NCBI GenBank assembly: GCA_900321865.1
Contig: ONXP01000079.1
Location: 1-6,534, forward strand
DNA length: 6,534 nt
From: an uncultured Elusimicrobia bacterium
GTDB lineage: Bacteria; RUG730
Reading direction: 5' to 3'
The notes beneath the pieces were generated by a model. That model made no database searches and was not told where the DNA came from. It saw only the letters and a list, made by a program, of their open reading frames with translations. Shown piece by piece: positions 6,056 to 6,534 of the stretch (position 1 is the first letter of the stretch; every line of letters begins with the position of its first letter). Position numbers and translations under genes: made by a program.

Positions 6056-6058
6056 GAG
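6054..6058 (+). promoter_or_regulatory. ribosome binding site for nnrE overlapping the pyrE stop
   Basis: AGGAG shares two bases with the pyrE TAG stop (6053-6055) and lies 6 nt before the ATG at 6065. It is the best Shine-Dalgarno in the window. The overlap suggests that ribosomes ending pyrE re-initiate on nnrE. Confidence 0.7.
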
Positions 6059-6064
6059 AGAAAA

Positions 6065-6534
6065 ATGCAAAAAATTTTACTTACGAAAGAAGATTATATA
6101 AATTATTTCGAATTTTTTACTGATACTATAGGATTCCCTTCTATAATACTTATGGAAAATATAGGCAGAAGTATAGCAGAAAAAATTAAATCAAAATATT
6201 TTGATAATAAAAAACATCCTCTTAGAGATTTGATATTTTTTTGTGGATACGGAGAAAATGGAGGTTATGGGTTAGTTGCAGCAAGGCATCTGGCTAATGC
6301 ATTAAATACTAATATTACAGTCTACATAGTTGGAGGAGTATCTAATTTTTTACCTGACACAGAATTAAATTTTAGAATTTTAAAAAAATTAAACATTGTA
6401 GATATTTTTCCAATACTTTCAGAAAAAGATCTTTCAAAAATAAAATTGCATGAAGATGCATTAATTGTTGATGCTATTTTTGGGATAGAGTCAGAGGTAG
6501 ATATTGTCGGATTTGAAAGAAAAGTTATAGATAA
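6065..6534 (+). CDS. nnrE: NAD(P)H-hydrate epimerase, YjeF N-terminal domain (partial, runs off right edge)
   Basis: The first 156 residues are visible, with the stop beyond the window. The family epimerises damaged R-NAD(P)HX to the S form so that a dehydratase (NnrD, often fused at the C-terminus) can restore NAD(P)H. Supporting landmarks are LMENIGRSIAE (29-39, usually LMENAGRA), a glycine-rich loop at 61-69 followed by LVAARHLANA (70-79), ITVYIVGG (84-91), and IVDAIFG (134-140, usually DALFG). The loop reads GYGENGGYG where the family has GxGNNGGDG, so the first Asn is Glu64 and the Asp is Tyr68. Asn65 and Asp136, which I recall as potassium ligands, are kept. Activity may therefore be altered. 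Whether the protein is a single domain or a fused NnrE-NnrD lies outside the window. It is probably translationally coupled to pyrE. Confidence 0.82.
   Translation, partial: MQKILLTKEDYINYFEFFTDTIGFPSIILMENIGRSIAEKIKSKYFDNKKHPLRDLIFFCGYGENGGYGLVAARHLANALNTNITVYIVGGVSNFLPDTELNFRILKKLNIVDIFPILSEKDLSKIKLHEDALIVDAIFGIESEVDIVGFERKVID

Overview
This is a very AT-rich bacterial window. It reads as part of a chromosome rather than a mobile region: I see no transposase, phage gene, CRISPR array or long repeat. The left half (3805 down to 1) is a three-gene operon on the minus strand, mostly of unknown function. The right half carries ordinary metabolic genes on the plus strand (an alanine aminotransferase-like gene, pyrE, and the start of nnrE) and one minus-strand tRNA with a CAT anticodon.

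Minus-strand operon. The first gene (2390-3805) encodes a secreted, helical, TPR-like protein of 471 residues. It is followed after 28 bp by an unrecognised 129-residue protein that probably starts with TTG. Next, 14-23 bp further on, comes the N-terminal 649 residues of a large cell-surface or outer-membrane protein (1-1948) that runs off the left edge. Several sequence features of this last protein recall the N-terminal part of SprA, the giant outer-membrane translocon of the type 9 secretion system (T9SS). That implies a diderm cell and makes the two small upstream genes candidate accessory envelope proteins. This operon is the part of the window most worth following up.

Plus-strand genes. 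A 113-bp divergent intergenic region, with two overlapping sigma70-type promoters and a pair of AnTn tracts 21 bp apart, leads to an AlaC-type PLP aminotransferase (3919-5100). A 245-bp AT-rich gap follows, then a tRNA(CAT) on the minus strand (5346-5419) with a near-consensus promoter. That promoter sits inside the short leader of the divergent pyrE gene (5477-6055). nnrE (6065 to the right edge) follows pyrE at 9 bp, with its Shine-Dalgarno overlapping the pyrE stop codon, so the two are probably translationally coupled.

Organism. The low GC, Lys/Asn/Ile/Phe-rich proteins, short intergenic gaps and SprA-like surface protein suggest a diderm, probably host-associated or genome-reduced lineage outside Proteobacteria. 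Elusimicrobiota, a Bacteroidota/FCB-related group, or another AT-rich uncultured lineage would fit. The sequence alone does not settle this.
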